Shown here one piece after another: positions 32,513 to 44,999 of a stretch of DNA of 64,000 nucleotides. The notes below the pieces were generated by a model. That model did no database searches, was not told the origin of the DNA, and saw nothing but the letters and a program-made list of their open reading frames with translations. The DNA is from Tretioscincus oriximinensis (taxonomy: Eukaryota; Chordata; Lepidosauria; Squamata; Gymnophthalmidae). The translations under genes and the position numbers were made by a program. Position 1 is the stretch's first letter. The number at the start of each line of letters is the position of its first letter. The DNA lies in the NCBI GenBank assembly GCA_022410635.1, contig JAJVDF010000164.1:1566611-1630610 (forward strand), given 5' to 3'.

Positions 32513-34329
32513 GAGTAAAAAAACCTGTAGTACCTGCACAAAACTGAATGAGTTTTTACTTCCCTGTTATAAAACAGATAGTAGCTAATAGGTAAAGNGT
32601 TTCATTGAATTCTGATCACTTTGACTCCGGGTTCAAATTTGTTGTTGAAGCCATCATCACAACCAGTGTGTGCTGTATGCATTATCCTTTAGGGTGAAAT
32701 AGAAGTTGCATAGATATGAGATTGATTAGTAAAATTGTGGCACATGGTGGTTAGACCATCCATAGCTCAGTGGTTCTGAAATTTCCTTAGTTAGAACATA
32801 GAAATCCCTCAACTTGAATCCCTATTGTGCCACAGAAGCCCTTTGGGGGTTTTCATATTTGGATAAAATAGTTTAATTGCCTTATGAATATCCTGATATA
32901 AGGAAAAACTAAGGAGGAAAAGCCTAATATAAAATCCAGAATCTCTAAGATTCTGGAGCCTCTAAGATTATTTGTACCTAGAATCAACCAAATACCAAAT
33001 TATACTCCTTTGAATTAGACTGATGAGANCAAGCAGTTCAAGAAAATTCAGAGCCTCATAATGTCTTATTTTCAACATTCTTTCTATTCTTTTTCAAAGC
33101 AGAAGGCTGCCAAGGATGTGCTAGCTGCCAATTTTTTTCAAACCAAATTTAAGGTTTTACCATTGACGCACAAAGTTTTAAACAGAACTACATTTCATAA
33201 ANACATTCTCTCCAATTCTTGAGATTTTCACATGTGGTTCTGCAGATAGTGCCATAAGCAGCAATCATTCATATGATGAAAACCGTCCAGCAGAGGTTCA
33301 TATGATGTGCAAGATACAGAATCATCTCATCTGTGAAATAAGGTTGACAACAAGTGATAAAAAAATTCTATTCAAAATGTTACTGTTTCTATTTTTCTAT
33401 TTTAATAATGTATATTAATTTTGCTTTCTATTTATTTTGGTGGGAATGAGGNTGCCTTGGAATTCTTCATGAAACACACAAATAAAACAAGGATAATTTC
33501 TTCTGACACTCATGCTAAATGTTTGATAAATATTGTAAAAATATTATGGCAAAAACAAAGAGTTAAGAATTCAAGACTACAATACCAAATGAAGACTCGT
33601 TTTAGTCATTGGAGGATATGCCAGTCTGAATATGTTCAAATGTTTCATTTATTTACTATTTGCAATTACTATTATTGCTATTGTTNCTGTTATTTAAGTT
33701 TAGTTCAAGTTGTAAAGATGAGAATCCAGTCAAAATATATGTTTTTAAGAAAGGAATATGTCTTAATCTGCTGCTACATACTAACTGTGATTTGCACTTC
33801 AAAATGAATTCCAGATGAAGTTGCATGAGTTTTTATTTAAGGAGAGGACAGACCTGAATAGTTAAAGCTCTGACCCCCTTTCACATCCTGCCTAAAACTC
33901 CTTCCTACCTCTGTAATTCAATGGTGAGAGAGGAAGATAGTCAGACCACACAGTTTTGACAGTAGAATTGAGGCTGGGGAACTGTTCATCGATTTCTGTG
34001 AATCTAATGAGTCCTTTATAGCAAATACATTTTAAAATCACAGCAGGTGAAGCCTGTATACTTGGACATCACCAGACAGACTTTACAGGAATCAGATTAA
34101 TTATATCATTGGTAAGAGTAAATGGAAGATTTCTTTTCTTGCTGTGAAAAAATGAGCAGGAAAGTAGCTGCCAGAATGCAAGAAAAGGCTAGAAAGGAAG
34201 AACTATGTATTTAAAAAGTTTAGAGAACTGAAGAGAGTTTTTTGCCCTTGAATTGGTTTTTCTATGACAAAACTGGACTGATGTAAGTAATGGAAACAAG
34301 GTCCGGCAAGGATGGAAGGATTACACCAA
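32513..34329. other. No supported gene
   Basis: AT-rich sequence. The open frame 33421-33807 (128 codons, two ambiguous bases) has no domain I recognise and is very AT-biased; I treat it as chance. A tRNA-like CCGGGTTCAAATT at about 32626 is too isolated to call. Confidence 0.45.
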
Positions 34330-35035
34330 TGTATGGATTCAGGAGCAAAAACAAAAAGAAAATAATTTGAAAAGAAAGTGCATATGTGTTTCATCAATTA
34401 CAGAAAAACATTTGAATGTGTTTTCATGTTAGTGAAAAAAATTAAGGAAGGTGGGCACATTGATTCTAGAATCAGTATGGAGAAATAAATTGGTACAATC
34501 CTAGATGGTAAGGGAAAAAGACAAGTATCTATATTTTCACCATATCTGTTTAATTTATACAGAAAATATATAATGTGAAAATCTGTCCTGAAAGAAGATA
34601 AGCATAGTTTTAAGTGGAAAATATTAACAATCTCAGATGAATACTATTAATAGAAAAGAAAGACAACAAAGTCAAAAACAAAGAAAAGAATGAGAAAATA
34701 AGTTTAATACTAAATTTTAAGGAGTAGATAATTCAACAAGAATGACCACAAATTTCCAACTAAAAAGCAAAGTTTCTGGGATCCATAATTCAACAAAGAA
34801 GGATCTTGCACATCTTTCACTGAAGGATGGTACTGGGAAGAGCAGCAATTGGAGGTTTAGAGAAGATATTTAAGTGCTGCAGCTTCTCACTGGATACAAA
34901 GATCTGATTTATACGAATGTGAATGTTGGACAATAATGAAATAAGACTGGAAATGTAGAAATTCCTTTGAACTTTTGTGTTGATGAAGGCTCCTTCAAGA
35001 TACCCTGTCCACAGATTTCAATGTAACTGAATCTA
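34330..35035 (+). pseudogene. RTE/BovB-type LINE reverse-transcriptase remnant
   Basis: A heavily broken reverse transcriptase of the RTE clade (BovB-like). Visible in order: CFINYRKTFECV (from about 34387), matching the conserved CFIDYAKAFDCV block with both catalytic-region aspartates changed; GKGKRQVSIFSPYLFNLY (from about 34507), matching GVRQG-ILSPYLFNLY; a segment VLKEDKHSFKW followed by ISDEYY where YADD is expected; FLGSII and LGRAAIGGLEKIFK (about 34770-34890), matching the region after the catalytic core. At least three stops and several frame shifts separate these blocks, and the YADD motif is lost. No endonuclease domain was recognised upstream. BovB is widespread in squamates and known for horizontal transfer; clade assignment is from memory of the motifs. 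Confidence 0.78.
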
Positions 35036-35229
35036 ATTTAAAATTTGGTTTTCAAAAAAAATGTTGAGATAAGATTTTGTAGCAATATGACCTATGCCAC
35101 AGACAGGGAAGCACAATAATTGCAGTGCCTCCCCCCCTATATTATAAAATAGAGCAACATTCAGATTAATAGAGGGGAGAAGAGGGAAGGAGAAGGAGAA
35201 GAAGGGGAGGAGGAGGTACTGCTGGAGGT
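35036..35229. repeat. Purine-rich (GGAGAA)n-like stretch in spacer
   Basis: At about 35170-35225 the sequence is almost entirely A and G (GAAGGAGAAGGAGAAG units). Confidence 0.6.
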
Positions 35230-35535
35230 TGTTGGCTTTTATACCACACTTTTCTCAACCCAAAGGGAAACAAAGCGGCTTACATAAATGTCTGTTCTTC
35301 ACAACCTTGTGAAGTAAGTGTGGCTGAGAGAGCTCTGAAGAACTGTGACTAGTCCAAGGTTCCCCAGCTGGCTTTTGTGAAGGAGCACATAATCAAACTG
35401 TGGGGCTACCAGATAAGATTGATACAAGACTGGCATTCAATGTGCCCCATGGACACATTAGTTGGAGAGAGCTCCAACCAAAGTCACTCAGCTGGCTTTG
35501 TGGAGGTGTACAGAATTGAACCAGGAGACTAGTAA
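35230..35535 (-). mobile_element. Sauria-type SINE, minus strand, partly duplicated
   Basis: Reading plus-strand: TTATACCACACTTTTCTCAA, AAAGCGGCTTACA, GAGAGAGCTCTGAAGAACTG, TGACTAGTCCAAGG, CCCCAGCTGGCTT. This is the reverse complement of the Sauria SINE body (CCAGCTGGGTGACCTTGGGC and so on). A second, partial unit follows (GAGAGCTCCAACCAAAGTCA, CTCAGCTGGC) ending in TTGAACCAGGAGACTAG, the reverse of a B-box-like head. So the copy is either tandemly duplicated or two nested fragments. Confidence 0.75.
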
Positions 35536-36410
35536 TATGATCAAGGGGAGCAGAGAATACCTTTATGTGTCTTGAAGGCAATAGTAGGGCCACTGGCACA
35601 TGGCAAAAATAATATGAGGAGCTTTCAAACCATTCTGCTAATACATGATTACTATGTCAGCATGGTAAGGGAAGAGCATAAATCAGATGACACATTCCTT
35701 CTGTATTCTCAAGCAAACATTATGCCCTCAAATTGCATTCAAAGCACTTCAAAGCATGGCTCCTGCCATGATTATACTCAGTAGAGGTAGTGTGGTATAA
35801 TATACTGAATTAATGTAATCAGAGAATTTCAGTACAGTATCACTCTTTATGTACCCCAACTAGGTGAAGAGTTAAGCATATCTAAGAAAAAAAGTCATTT
35901 CTGTTGCAATTAATAGAGCCACAAAGTGTTGAAGAGGAACTCTGCATTTATGGCAGGGACACTGACTTTTTTTCCAAAATGCTTGCATCTTTGGGACAGA
36001 AATTAAGGAAGACCAACACAATGCAGCAGCCTTGTGGAAAGGTAAATCATTTCCCTACAATAAATTATGCATAAATTCATACAGCTCCTCAAATGTTGTT
36101 GATTACAATATTGCTATATCATATAGAGAAGCTATTGCTTGTGTTGATGTTGCCATAATTATTGTCATTACCATCATTTGTTTTGATCCAAAGTTTTCTT
36201 TCTCTTTCTTTTTTGGCAGTGACCTTTACTAGCTCATGGTGCTTTGACTANCCAAGACTGTGAAAACTGACTTTTATTAGAAAGCAGTGCCATCTAGCAG
36301 GAAAAACAATGAACATTTTGCTCAGGAAGAAACAGCAAATTCAGTTTATGTGCTACAAAATATCATCCAGGGATGTTGATAGAGGAAAACTTTTATAGCG
36401 CAATATATTA
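35536..36410. other. No recognised feature
   Basis: AT-rich sequence; no supported gene. Confidence 0.5.
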
Positions 36411-36680
36411 ATTTTTAAAATATTATTATTTTTAATATTTTAAAAATTGCAATTATTATTATCTCTCTGTTATAAGAAGCTAGTTTGGAATTTGCCTGCT
36501 TGAAGCTTTTCTCTATTAACATTTATGTTTGAGTTTTATATCTTTAAGCGGTGTTGTGTTTTAATTGCTGCAAACTGCTCTAATATAAATGCAGCAGAAA
36601 CTGGGACATAATAAACAAATGCATTTTTTGTTTTTTTATTTATTTTAAAAATATTTAAAAAAACAAAAAAACAAATGCAA
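36411..36680. repeat. AT-only hairpins
   Basis: Perfect 14-base arms ATTTTTAAAATATT and AATATTTTAAAAAT (36411-36424 and 36434-36447) with a 9-base loop. A second self-complementary stretch at about 36620-36680 pairs GCATTTTTTGTTTTTTT with AAAAAAACAAAAAAAC and AAATGC. Low complexity, so chance or slippage may explain both. Confidence 0.45.
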
Positions 36681-36852
36681 TTGAAGTACTGTAAACCCAC
36701 TTCAGCTCTTTGACTACGAGTATTTCCATTATCAGATTATATTTTTGTTTATAACATCTTCTATTGAGGGACCCAACCATTCAATGTTTCTTCTAAGAAT
36801 TAACAGGAAAGACATTGAATTTATTCTGCTGTCATTGGTTAGTCTGGAATAA

Positions 36853-36926
36853 GATGCAAAAAAAATACTTTATTCCGGAATATCCAAGTATAGTGGAATA
36901 AGTAAGAGACATTTGACTGCACCCTA
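36853..36926 (-). repeat. PalA repeat (copy 3, partial)
   Basis: ACTTTATTCCGGAATATCC, AGTATAGTGGAATAAGTAAG and CATTTGACTGCACCCTAA, i.e. the right half of PalA. The terminus GCACCC is followed by TAA. Confidence 0.55.
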
Positions 36927-38548
36927 ATCTATTTCCACATCAATTGTCCTACAGCACAGTTTGTTTCAAAACATTCAAATCTTTTTCTGTCCATGAACAA
37001 AGTATACAATACTTTTTTCCAACAATGGGGATTATTATTTGGACCTATTTTCTTCAAATTATTCTGCCTTTGATGATAAACATTAAATGTTTAAAAGGGA
37101 AAAAAGAGAACTGTTTAATAATCTGAACTAAATAATCTGAACTCCCTTATTTGTTTTCCCATATTTTCTTTTATAATAATCACAATAGATTAAAGAATGG
37201 ATGAAAAATGTTTAAAACCTTAAGTTTATTTTGAAATCAGTCCTGTCTCCTGGATACTTCTAAGTGCAAATTAGGGCAGAATACACTTTTGTGGGCATCC
37301 AATNGATCTGCTCTCTAATAGGCACTGAATCAAATCTATAATTAATTCAGTTGCCAACACCTAACTCTTATGGCAGGCAATTGCTGCACTACAAGACTCC
37401 CCCCCCCCAAACAAAAAGAAGCAACATTCACTGGATCAATAATTCATTGTGTATTATCCTCGTGGCTGCACAACACCTGGAATGCCTTGCAGTACAAGCT
37501 TGTTTAGCTTCTGCATTGAGCCATGAACAGCTTGGCTTGGTTCTACAGTATTTGTATTTTGTGCTTGCGGTGCCATAAATATTTGCACACCTCCCCAATT
37601 TTCACAGCAATTAATAGTTGCATTTAATAAACAGTTCCCTAAACAAAATCATTTTGCTTATAGATTTTACTCCTGGGAAGCCTTGCATTGGAGATTTGCT
37701 CTGTCGCCGACTGTAAGGCTTACAGCAGTTCCTTTCTAATTATTAGAGAATCTTAAAGCAGACATATTTTTGCAAGCTAGGCTGCCTCGTTCTCCATACC
37801 ACAATACATTTGTTAGGGGTCTGCAGAAACATTCAAATAACTGTAATTGGAAGCCCATGCTGACACCGTCTTTAAGAAGGAAGCAAAAACATGACATGCA
37901 AACTTACCTGGAATAATAAGAACCTGCGTAAAGGCAGGAATTATGCACATTGTATGCATATTCTTACCCCCAGGCAGCAATTCTGTAGCAGCTTTAAAAA
38001 AATCTTTAAAGGCAAATAGACTGTTTACCTTTAAGAAAAACTGACTATCTCATCTCTAATTCCTATCATTTGATAAGGGAAATCAGTTCTTTCCTAACAC
38101 AAAAATTTGTAGCTTTTCTGTACTTAATAGATTGCCAATTTAAAAGTGGCAATCATTGCTTAATATTGGCAGTATTTCCAATTACTCCAGTTCGTTATGT
38201 CTTCATTTTGGGGTACAGAGGCACCATTATCAATGGCACTGCTTCTTTCCTTCCATTTTACCCTTTCAGTCAAAAACTGGGCAAAAGAGAAAATGAGTAA
38301 TATTTGTTACAATTTTTTGTTTCATCAAGACATGATAAAAAGAAACATTACTCAGGAAGCAGACGATGGATCCTCATTAGAATATGATCTAATTAACCTT
38401 CTAGAAAGACATGTTCAGCCCCAGTCAATGGTGAGAAATGAGACTGAATTATGAGCTCTTTACCATGTTGCTTCGCTGAGGGTGTTTTTTTCTCAGGTGT
38501 GACAGTTCTAGATCATTTTTGGAAAGAGGGATAGATTCACATTGAAAC
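36927..38548. other. Repeat-poor stretch; possible conserved block
   Basis: No repeat family is visible except a poly-C run near 37400. The part 37650-37960 keeps several CpG sites, TAATTATTA-type motifs and no transposon hallmarks, which makes it a candidate conserved non-coding element. That is only a guess without alignment. Confidence 0.3.
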
Positions 38549-38692
38549 TTATTCTGGGCTATGTATCAGTGTAGAGGTTTGTCATACATATGCCAGTATT
38601 TGTCATACATAGACCCATTACAGGTCTATCATAGTCTACACTGATACATATGTGGCAGGCCCCTATTCCAAGATACAGCCTTGAATAAAGGC
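38549..38692. repeat. PalB palindromic repeat, rearranged copy
   Basis: TATGTATCAGTGTAGA occurs near 38570 and its reverse complement TCTACACTGATACATA near 38635. The right part continues GGCAGGCCCCTATTCCAAGA and CTTGAATAAAGGCC as in PalB. A TTGTCATACATA segment is duplicated inside. Confidence 0.55.
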
Positions 38693-39704
38693 CACCCAAG
38701 GTCTATCTTATGTATGTATAGTTATGCTAATGTTATGCAGTGACAGGATCACCATAAAGATGTCTAGTGATGCATGCTGTTACACATTTCAACTAGCCCC
38801 CTAAAATGGGCTGAAACAGATTGCAGGATGGAAGTGAGTTCCCCTCACTTCTTGTGTGTGACCCCGTATTTGGGTGTCACATAAAGCTGCCAAACAGAAC
38901 TGGAATTATTAGGTAATGCACATAACAGCCCCATGTCCCTACTATAGTTCGTACTTCAAAGACATATCCTTACTCAGTAATTCTTCACAAGGACTGGTAG
39001 ACAGAGAACACTTAGGAGAACAGAAAAAGGTTCCTTGTGAAGATTATGAAACTCCATGCTTTTGATCCTCTTTTTATATTACCAATATTGCAGCAACAGA
39101 TGCTGCTGAAGAAAAGGACTATCCAGATAAACCAACATAATTACGGTACAAAGCTTAAATCTTTCTGCTAATGATTTGTCAGTCAGTGAAACAGTTAAAG
39201 GATGGATTTTCACAGTTCTGATTCATTAATAAATTGTCACCATCTAAAAGATTTGAATGTTTGAATACTCACTTTGTTGTGGATTATTTTCTTTTTCTGA
39301 TTTGCTTGTTTGCACATTTGCTGTTTACTATTTCCCCAAAGTCCATCCTTCCTCCTGTTCATATATCCTATTTTGTTTTGTTTCTCAGAGAAACAGTTCC
39401 CTTTCTCTATTGCATACTGGGATTTCCCACCATCCCCAGCAAAATCTAGATACACAGGTATTTCCATTTTATTTGACATTGAAAAAAAGTATTTTATTAA
39501 ATTGTAGGGAAGCACATCCAAATATAAATGGTGAATTTGCAACGAATTAAATTAGAATCCCTGCTGCATAGTGGATGGAGAAGAAAATGACCATTTTAAC
39601 TGGTAGATTGACTGTTCCTTGTGTACAAAGCATGCCATATAGCCAATCATAAACCCCAAACAACAGCTCCATCAGCCAAGCACGTAGCGGGTGTATGCTG
39701 CTCA
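38693..39704. other. No supported gene
   Basis: AT-rich sequence. Overlapping open frames on both strands around 39234-39550 (up to 101 codons) show no domain and mirror one another; treated as chance. Confidence 0.45.
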
Positions 39705-39880
39705 GTTTTTTATTATTTTTATTTAATTAATTTGGCAAATTATAACCCATCCCTCACCATTGATTAAAGTGAGTAACAGAAGACATAATAATTAATAATT
39801 AATAATAATACACATTAATAAATCCATACCCTCCATCCAACTAACCACCTCCCTGGACAGACAGAACACAGTGGGAGCTA
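39705..39880 (-). mobile_element. Unclassified retroposon, copy 2 (minus)
   Basis: TTTTTTATTATTTTTATTTA, then ATAACCCATCCCTCACCATT, an AATAAT-rich interior, ATACCCTCCATCC, and GGACAGACAGAACACAGTGG. Same order of blocks as 32348-32512. Confidence 0.55.
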
Positions 39881-42257
39881 TTTAAGAGTCAAAAATTGAA
39901 CCAGATTTTCAAACAGGAGACCTCAGCAATGTGTGAACAGCAAATAAGCCACACTTTTCCATAAGAATGGGGTCTGCAAAAAAGCACAATAGGAAGGACA
40001 ATCACTTTTAAAAGAATAAGCAAATTTAAAACACCTATTTGTAAATGTGTCCTCACTAACCATCCTTTCCAATCTGGATTGTGTTAGAGCATATGAATCA
40101 TCCTAATGCAAGAGGCTTTATTTACCAAACTTTCCAATGTTTTCTTTTCATTCCCAAGAGAGACATAAAAAACCCTTGTGAGCTCATGAGGTTATAGGAG
40201 TTGGAATCCCAACTGCTTGAAACAAAGGTTGATCTTCATTAGCCAATATGCCTCTGAACACCAACTGCAGGAAGCAAACACAGAAGAACACTGTTCCCAC
40301 CCATGGCCCAGGGCTTGGTTTCCTATGAGAAACATTCCCGTTGTATCTCTAATCCAAAAGGTACATACTAATATGTGATCAATCCTATCTCCAACCAGTC
40401 TTGGAGCTACTTCAGAGATACATTTTTCCTTGTGTGACCATAGTCTACATGAATTTATTTTTGCTAACCAGATGATAAAAGCCTCTACGTTCAATAATAT
40501 CCTGGAAACTCTAATCAACATTTAAATACACATATTCCCACACTAATAATATCACTCAAACACTGGTGTGTCTGCATCTGTTGGTGATTAGTGGTTTTCA
40601 TTTTCAACTTAAAACAGAACCAGAAAACTATGAAAAAATACAGGAAATGAAATTAGACTGTGAAGCAAATCATCTTCTCATGAATATTGAACTCTACAGC
40701 CATGATCACACCTAAGGCCCTATTTGCACAGGCTTCAGTAATTCGATTTAGGGTTCTGTTACAACACATCTAATGTGTTGTTGATATATTGTAATCCAGT
40801 TTCAGTCCATCTTCAAAATAAAAGAAAACATTAGCATAGTGAATAGTAATTTTCTTTTCACCTCTTTAAACAGAAATGGGATTTTCTAAATTAGCAAGTA
40901 AAACTTGCTGCTTTGCAGATGTATTCTCTCACTTTGAGGCCTCTGAGGCTGAATTCACATATATTTCTGTTTCTTTTCTTTCCCTCCTAAGCTAAATTCT
41001 ATCACCCTACTGAACCCAATTTTCTGGAACTGCACTCCGTTTCTTTTTCCAGGGGTTTACTTCAAACTAAATTTTGGGGGTGTAAGGAGAGGAAAGGGAA
41101 GGCTGGAAACTCTCTCTACCCAATAGCCTTCCAAAAGAATGTATACAAATGTAAGCATAGCCACCTGAACATTTATGCTTTTATTCAGCTTCTGTTCATC
41201 ACACCTCTGCCATTTGCAGCTAGGGCCAGATTGACCAGTAAGTTGAATCACCATCACTTTCTGACAAAGGTCAACTTTCCAGACTAGAAGCTATACCTAG
41301 TCCCTTGCATTGCACTGTAAATGTGCAATTCTCTGCCTTTGGAATAAAGCATTAAATGCTGTTTACTCCCTGGCCAGAATGACAATCTTTTACCTCTGGC
41401 ATGATTTTTAAAGAGCAGCTGGGAACCAATATTTGAGAGCTGGGAACCAGTGTTTGGGGCTTTATTCTCCGGAAAAGAAACCCCCCAAAACTGTTTGTTT
41501 TTTCATAAATTAATCAAGCAAAGTTTATTTTATCCATGTACCAATGTAATCACAATGGTTCTATTGTACAGTTCTTTCACCAGTGACCTCTCAGCATCAC
41601 GTATATAAAATACTTATTCTTTCAGCAGAAGGTGTTTCTGGAATAGATAGGACTGGCAGAAGACTAACTCTGAATAATATGCAAAATTGCCAGACACTGG
41701 AAGAGAAAAATGCCCATCTCTCCTTTGAGCACTGATATTTTTCTGAAGTGCCAGACACTGATGATTTATAAATCCCCATGCTTATTATGGACTATACATA
41801 ATAAAGAAATGATAGAAATCATATCTGCATAGCTTCAGACAGCTCCAAGAGAGCAGCTGCCAGTTTTGTTTGACAAGACATTCAGTCACAAGGATAGGTG
41901 GAAAATATTCTATGAGGAGCCTTTTGCATTTTTAAGACCCAACATTTGTATCTAGATAACAGAAAACCCTAAACAGGGAACATTAGTATACATTCTCCAC
42001 TAAGCTGCACATTCTGTGAGACAAGGGGGTGGCAGTGGGGTGGGAATATTGTGAGCCCAGCTGCCAATGATTCCATTATGACTAACATAAACACGTCATC
42101 GTTTTATCTTAGCTGTATGTTTTCTGCAGCCTTCTCCCCCAACTCTTTAATCTCACTATATGAAAGTGTATAAATATTGTGATGGTGGGAACGGCTCATC
42201 ATATGCATCTTATGCATGGTTTTGATAATTGGAGGAGAAAGATTCCCTTGATATTTC
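39881..42257. other. No supported gene
   Basis: AT-rich sequence. A short dyad ACAACACAT-CTA-ATGTGTTGT is at 40762-40782, in a segment (TTGCACAGGCTTCAGTAATT) weakly like PalE. AGCTGGGAACCA is repeated at about 41417 and 41440. Confidence 0.4.
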
Positions 42258-42480
42258 CTTTTAAGAACATAAGAGGAGCCCTTCCAATCCAGATCTAAGG
42301 TTCATCTAGTCTAACATTCTGTTCCTGATAGTGGCCAGACAGCTGCTTCTCAGAAACTTACGAGAAAGGCGAGAAAGCAGCAAACCTCCCCTGAGAATGT
42401 AATATTCAGAGTGATCTTCCTCTGAACAGAAGGATAGTAGACTTATGCCTCCACCAAGACATTGGCTAATCTTTTTATCC
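42258..42480 (-). mobile_element. CR1 LINE, 3' end of a different subfamily (minus)
   Basis: TTTTAAGAACATAAGAGGAG, TCATCTAGTCTAACATTCTG, GTGGCCAGACAGCTGCTTCT and a GGCATACC-type end match the other common squamate CR1 tail, with GTGGCCA...CTTCT rather than the GGGCCCACCAGATGCACCT block of the remaining copies. It is non-coding and noticeably diverged. Confidence 0.8.
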
Positions 42481-43649
42481 AATTAACAATAGGCATACCT
42501 TCCTGTTGGAGTATGGAAGAACTGTCAGATCCCCAACCCTGCTGGGTTTATCCCCATCAGGTCAGATGAAGGAGGGATGCATGTTCACAAGGTTTTGGGT
42601 CTAAGATTTTTAATCTCTGGTCTACTTTTTTTTAGTTGTTGTCTTTATGCAGAACTTGCTCTTTAATTGTTGTACTTGGTTTACTGGATTTAAGGAATTT
42701 TATTAATATAATTCCCTGATATTATAGTGAAAGGAAATATACAAATCCTCTGCATTCTTCATTCTTTTTGAGAATAATTTAGTTAGAAATATTTTGTAAA
42801 ATATTCTACATATCAAAGTGTTTTGCTATGTATAATACAAAATTTTTACACTCCTCCCATTATTAATACTAAGGTCAACATGAGAACATATTAGGAAAAT
42901 CTTGAGCCTGATAATATGCCAAGGAATATTTAAGGGGAAAAATGTGGACTTCACCAGCTCCATGCTATGAAATTATGTGGTTCAACCACAGACCTTGTTA
43001 ACCACAATAGCTTCAATCTCAATTGCTCAAAAACAAATTCTGGGCAGTAGATATTTATTACTCTTCTGCAACCATACGATGCATCATCTAAATAAAGTCC
43101 ATGATCTGAGATTTCCTGCGCAATACATTAAGGCAACATTTTCTAGAATAATTTCTATATTTGGAGATGAAGCAACACACTTCTGCCTTCCTTTGAAAAT
43201 ATTTTGTGCTGCAGTTATAGTACCTTTCCTCACTGAGCTTTATTTCAACTTATAGCCTGCCAATTGCATGCTACTACAGAGTATGGCAGCCCCCAAGTTA
43301 TCCACCAGTGTTCAGCAGCAGTAGAAGCAGTTCCAGGTGAAGTACAGACATTTCAGAGCACAACTTCCAGTCTTCAAATATGCTCCATTCATTCTCCCCC
43401 TCCCTGCAGCAAAGAAATGCTGCAGAGGAATGGGGATTGAGCTTGCCTGAAATGGAAGGGCTACGCTGTGATGTCACTTCTTCCTGCTCTCTGGACTAAG
43501 GGGAGGTCCTGAATCCAGAATAAAAATGGTGTGGAGAATTCAGAAGGGAATACTTCCCACTTACAATTCCCACTAAATAAAGCCTAAAATAAGCAGCACA
43601 GTTTCATACAAAGGTGACCTTGAGATGTTTGAAAGTAGCTCAAGGCTAA
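42481..43649. other. No supported gene
   Basis: AT-rich sequence. The 92-codon frame at 42977-43255 has no recognisable domain. Confidence 0.45.
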
Positions 43650-43790
43650 GTTGTAGCTTACTATAGTAAACTGCCTGGAAAGCAGAGGACCGTTGGTTCA
43701 ACACCCAGCTTTTCCCCAGAAGTAGTCTATCACAGACCACTTCTATTTGCCCATGTAGGTGCTCAACCAGGGGTTGATCACAACAATAAC
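43650..43790 (+). mobile_element. tRNA-derived SINE fragment
   Basis: CTGCCTGGAAAGCAGAGGAC followed by GGTTCAACACC (43695-43705, B-box-like) and CAGCTTTTCCCCAGAAG resembles the SINE head at 10317, in the same order. Confidence 0.5.
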
Positions 43791-43849
43791 AGGATGCCTT
43801 TGTAAGAGGTTAGGGCAGCTGGGGAGGGGAAACAGAGACATATATTAGT

Positions 43850-44152
43850 GTGTGGTTATTAGTGTGTCGCCTATTCCAGAATTGGTCCCAGAATAAAGTG
43901 CAGAGAAGGCTTTTTGTCCCCATGGCTGCTGTTATGACAAGTTGGGGTTTTTAGGAATGATGTTTGAATAAATGAGCTATAGATTATTTTAGGGAAAAGA
44001 ACATTTGTTCCAAGTTGAGTGCCAAAAGTCCATTAACAGGTATGACAGAGACACCATAATTGCACTATGAAATTATGATTTCATGATTGAAATCATGACT
44101 GACAGCATGATTGTACTACAAAAGAAGTAGAAAAACTGTGTGTGCATATGAC
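43850..44152. repeat. PalB/PalC composite palindromic repeat
   Basis: The left part has CTATTCCAGAATTGGTCCC and GAATAAAGTGCAGAGAAGG (PalB-like). The right part, ending TAGAAAAACTGTGTGTGCAT and ATGACC, is the inverse of the PalC start. A small perfect dyad ATGATTTCA-TGAT-TGAAATCAT is at 44075-44096. The two families may be ends of one larger foldback family. Confidence 0.5.
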
Positions 44153-44999
44153 CTATACTGAATAGTCCCTTTTCCCCTTAAAATATTCATTATAACAAAA
44201 CAGAAACTGTTTATTTCTTTCGGCATTGCAAGGAGACATGTCAACATTGGGTTGGTAGATTGAACAAGGGATCCTCTGAAATACTTTTTTGCACCATGGA
44301 AGGTCTGCCATATCTTCCAGTGTACTGCTTCATTTGAATAAAAGGATTTGATGCAGACTATGGCGTATGGTCTAGTATACTATCACTAAGGACCCAGTTC
44401 TATTGTAATAGGCACCAGAAGTACATGGATCCATGGCAAAACCTCTGGATAGTACGCCATATCAGCCTCAGCTAATAAACTGTGGATTGAGTTCCTTGAT
44501 TCAGGCCAGTTGGCATGAAATAGGTCATATCATGCGGAAAGATCCTGAAAGGCATCTCTTTTCCATGGGCAGTTTTTGATAATCACCATCCGTATCATCT
44601 CCTTGATGACAATCCCTCTTCCTAATTTATCTTTGCCCTCAGCTGTGTTAGCATGTAAGTATGCAGTTTTCTTTTAGTTAGGTCCCTTTTTCTAGTCAAC
44701 AAGATGATGAGACATATATTCCCATCTTACAGCTTTTAAAACACAGTGAAACAAACAGCAAGAAATACCTTTCACTATGCTCCCATCAAAGGAACAATTA
44801 CTGTTGATCAAAGGGAATATTCCTACACAGCACTTGCCATCAAAGAAATAGTTACAGCACTGTTCTCCTTTTGTACCCTTTGACTCTGGAGTCTACATAA
44901 AGCTATCAGTAACAAAAGTTTTGCATTTGACAAAAAGTAATTCAGAATCTGAGTCATGTGAGGTGGAAGAAAGAAGCATAACAAAGTGAGAAGAAATAA
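44153..44999. other. No recognised feature
   Basis: AT-rich sequence; no supported gene or repeat family. Confidence 0.5.

Noticed and set aside
33421..33807. 128-codon plus-strand frame as a possible exon
   Set aside because: AT-biased, includes two ambiguous bases, no domain, no recognisable splice context; expected by chance in AT-rich DNA of this length.
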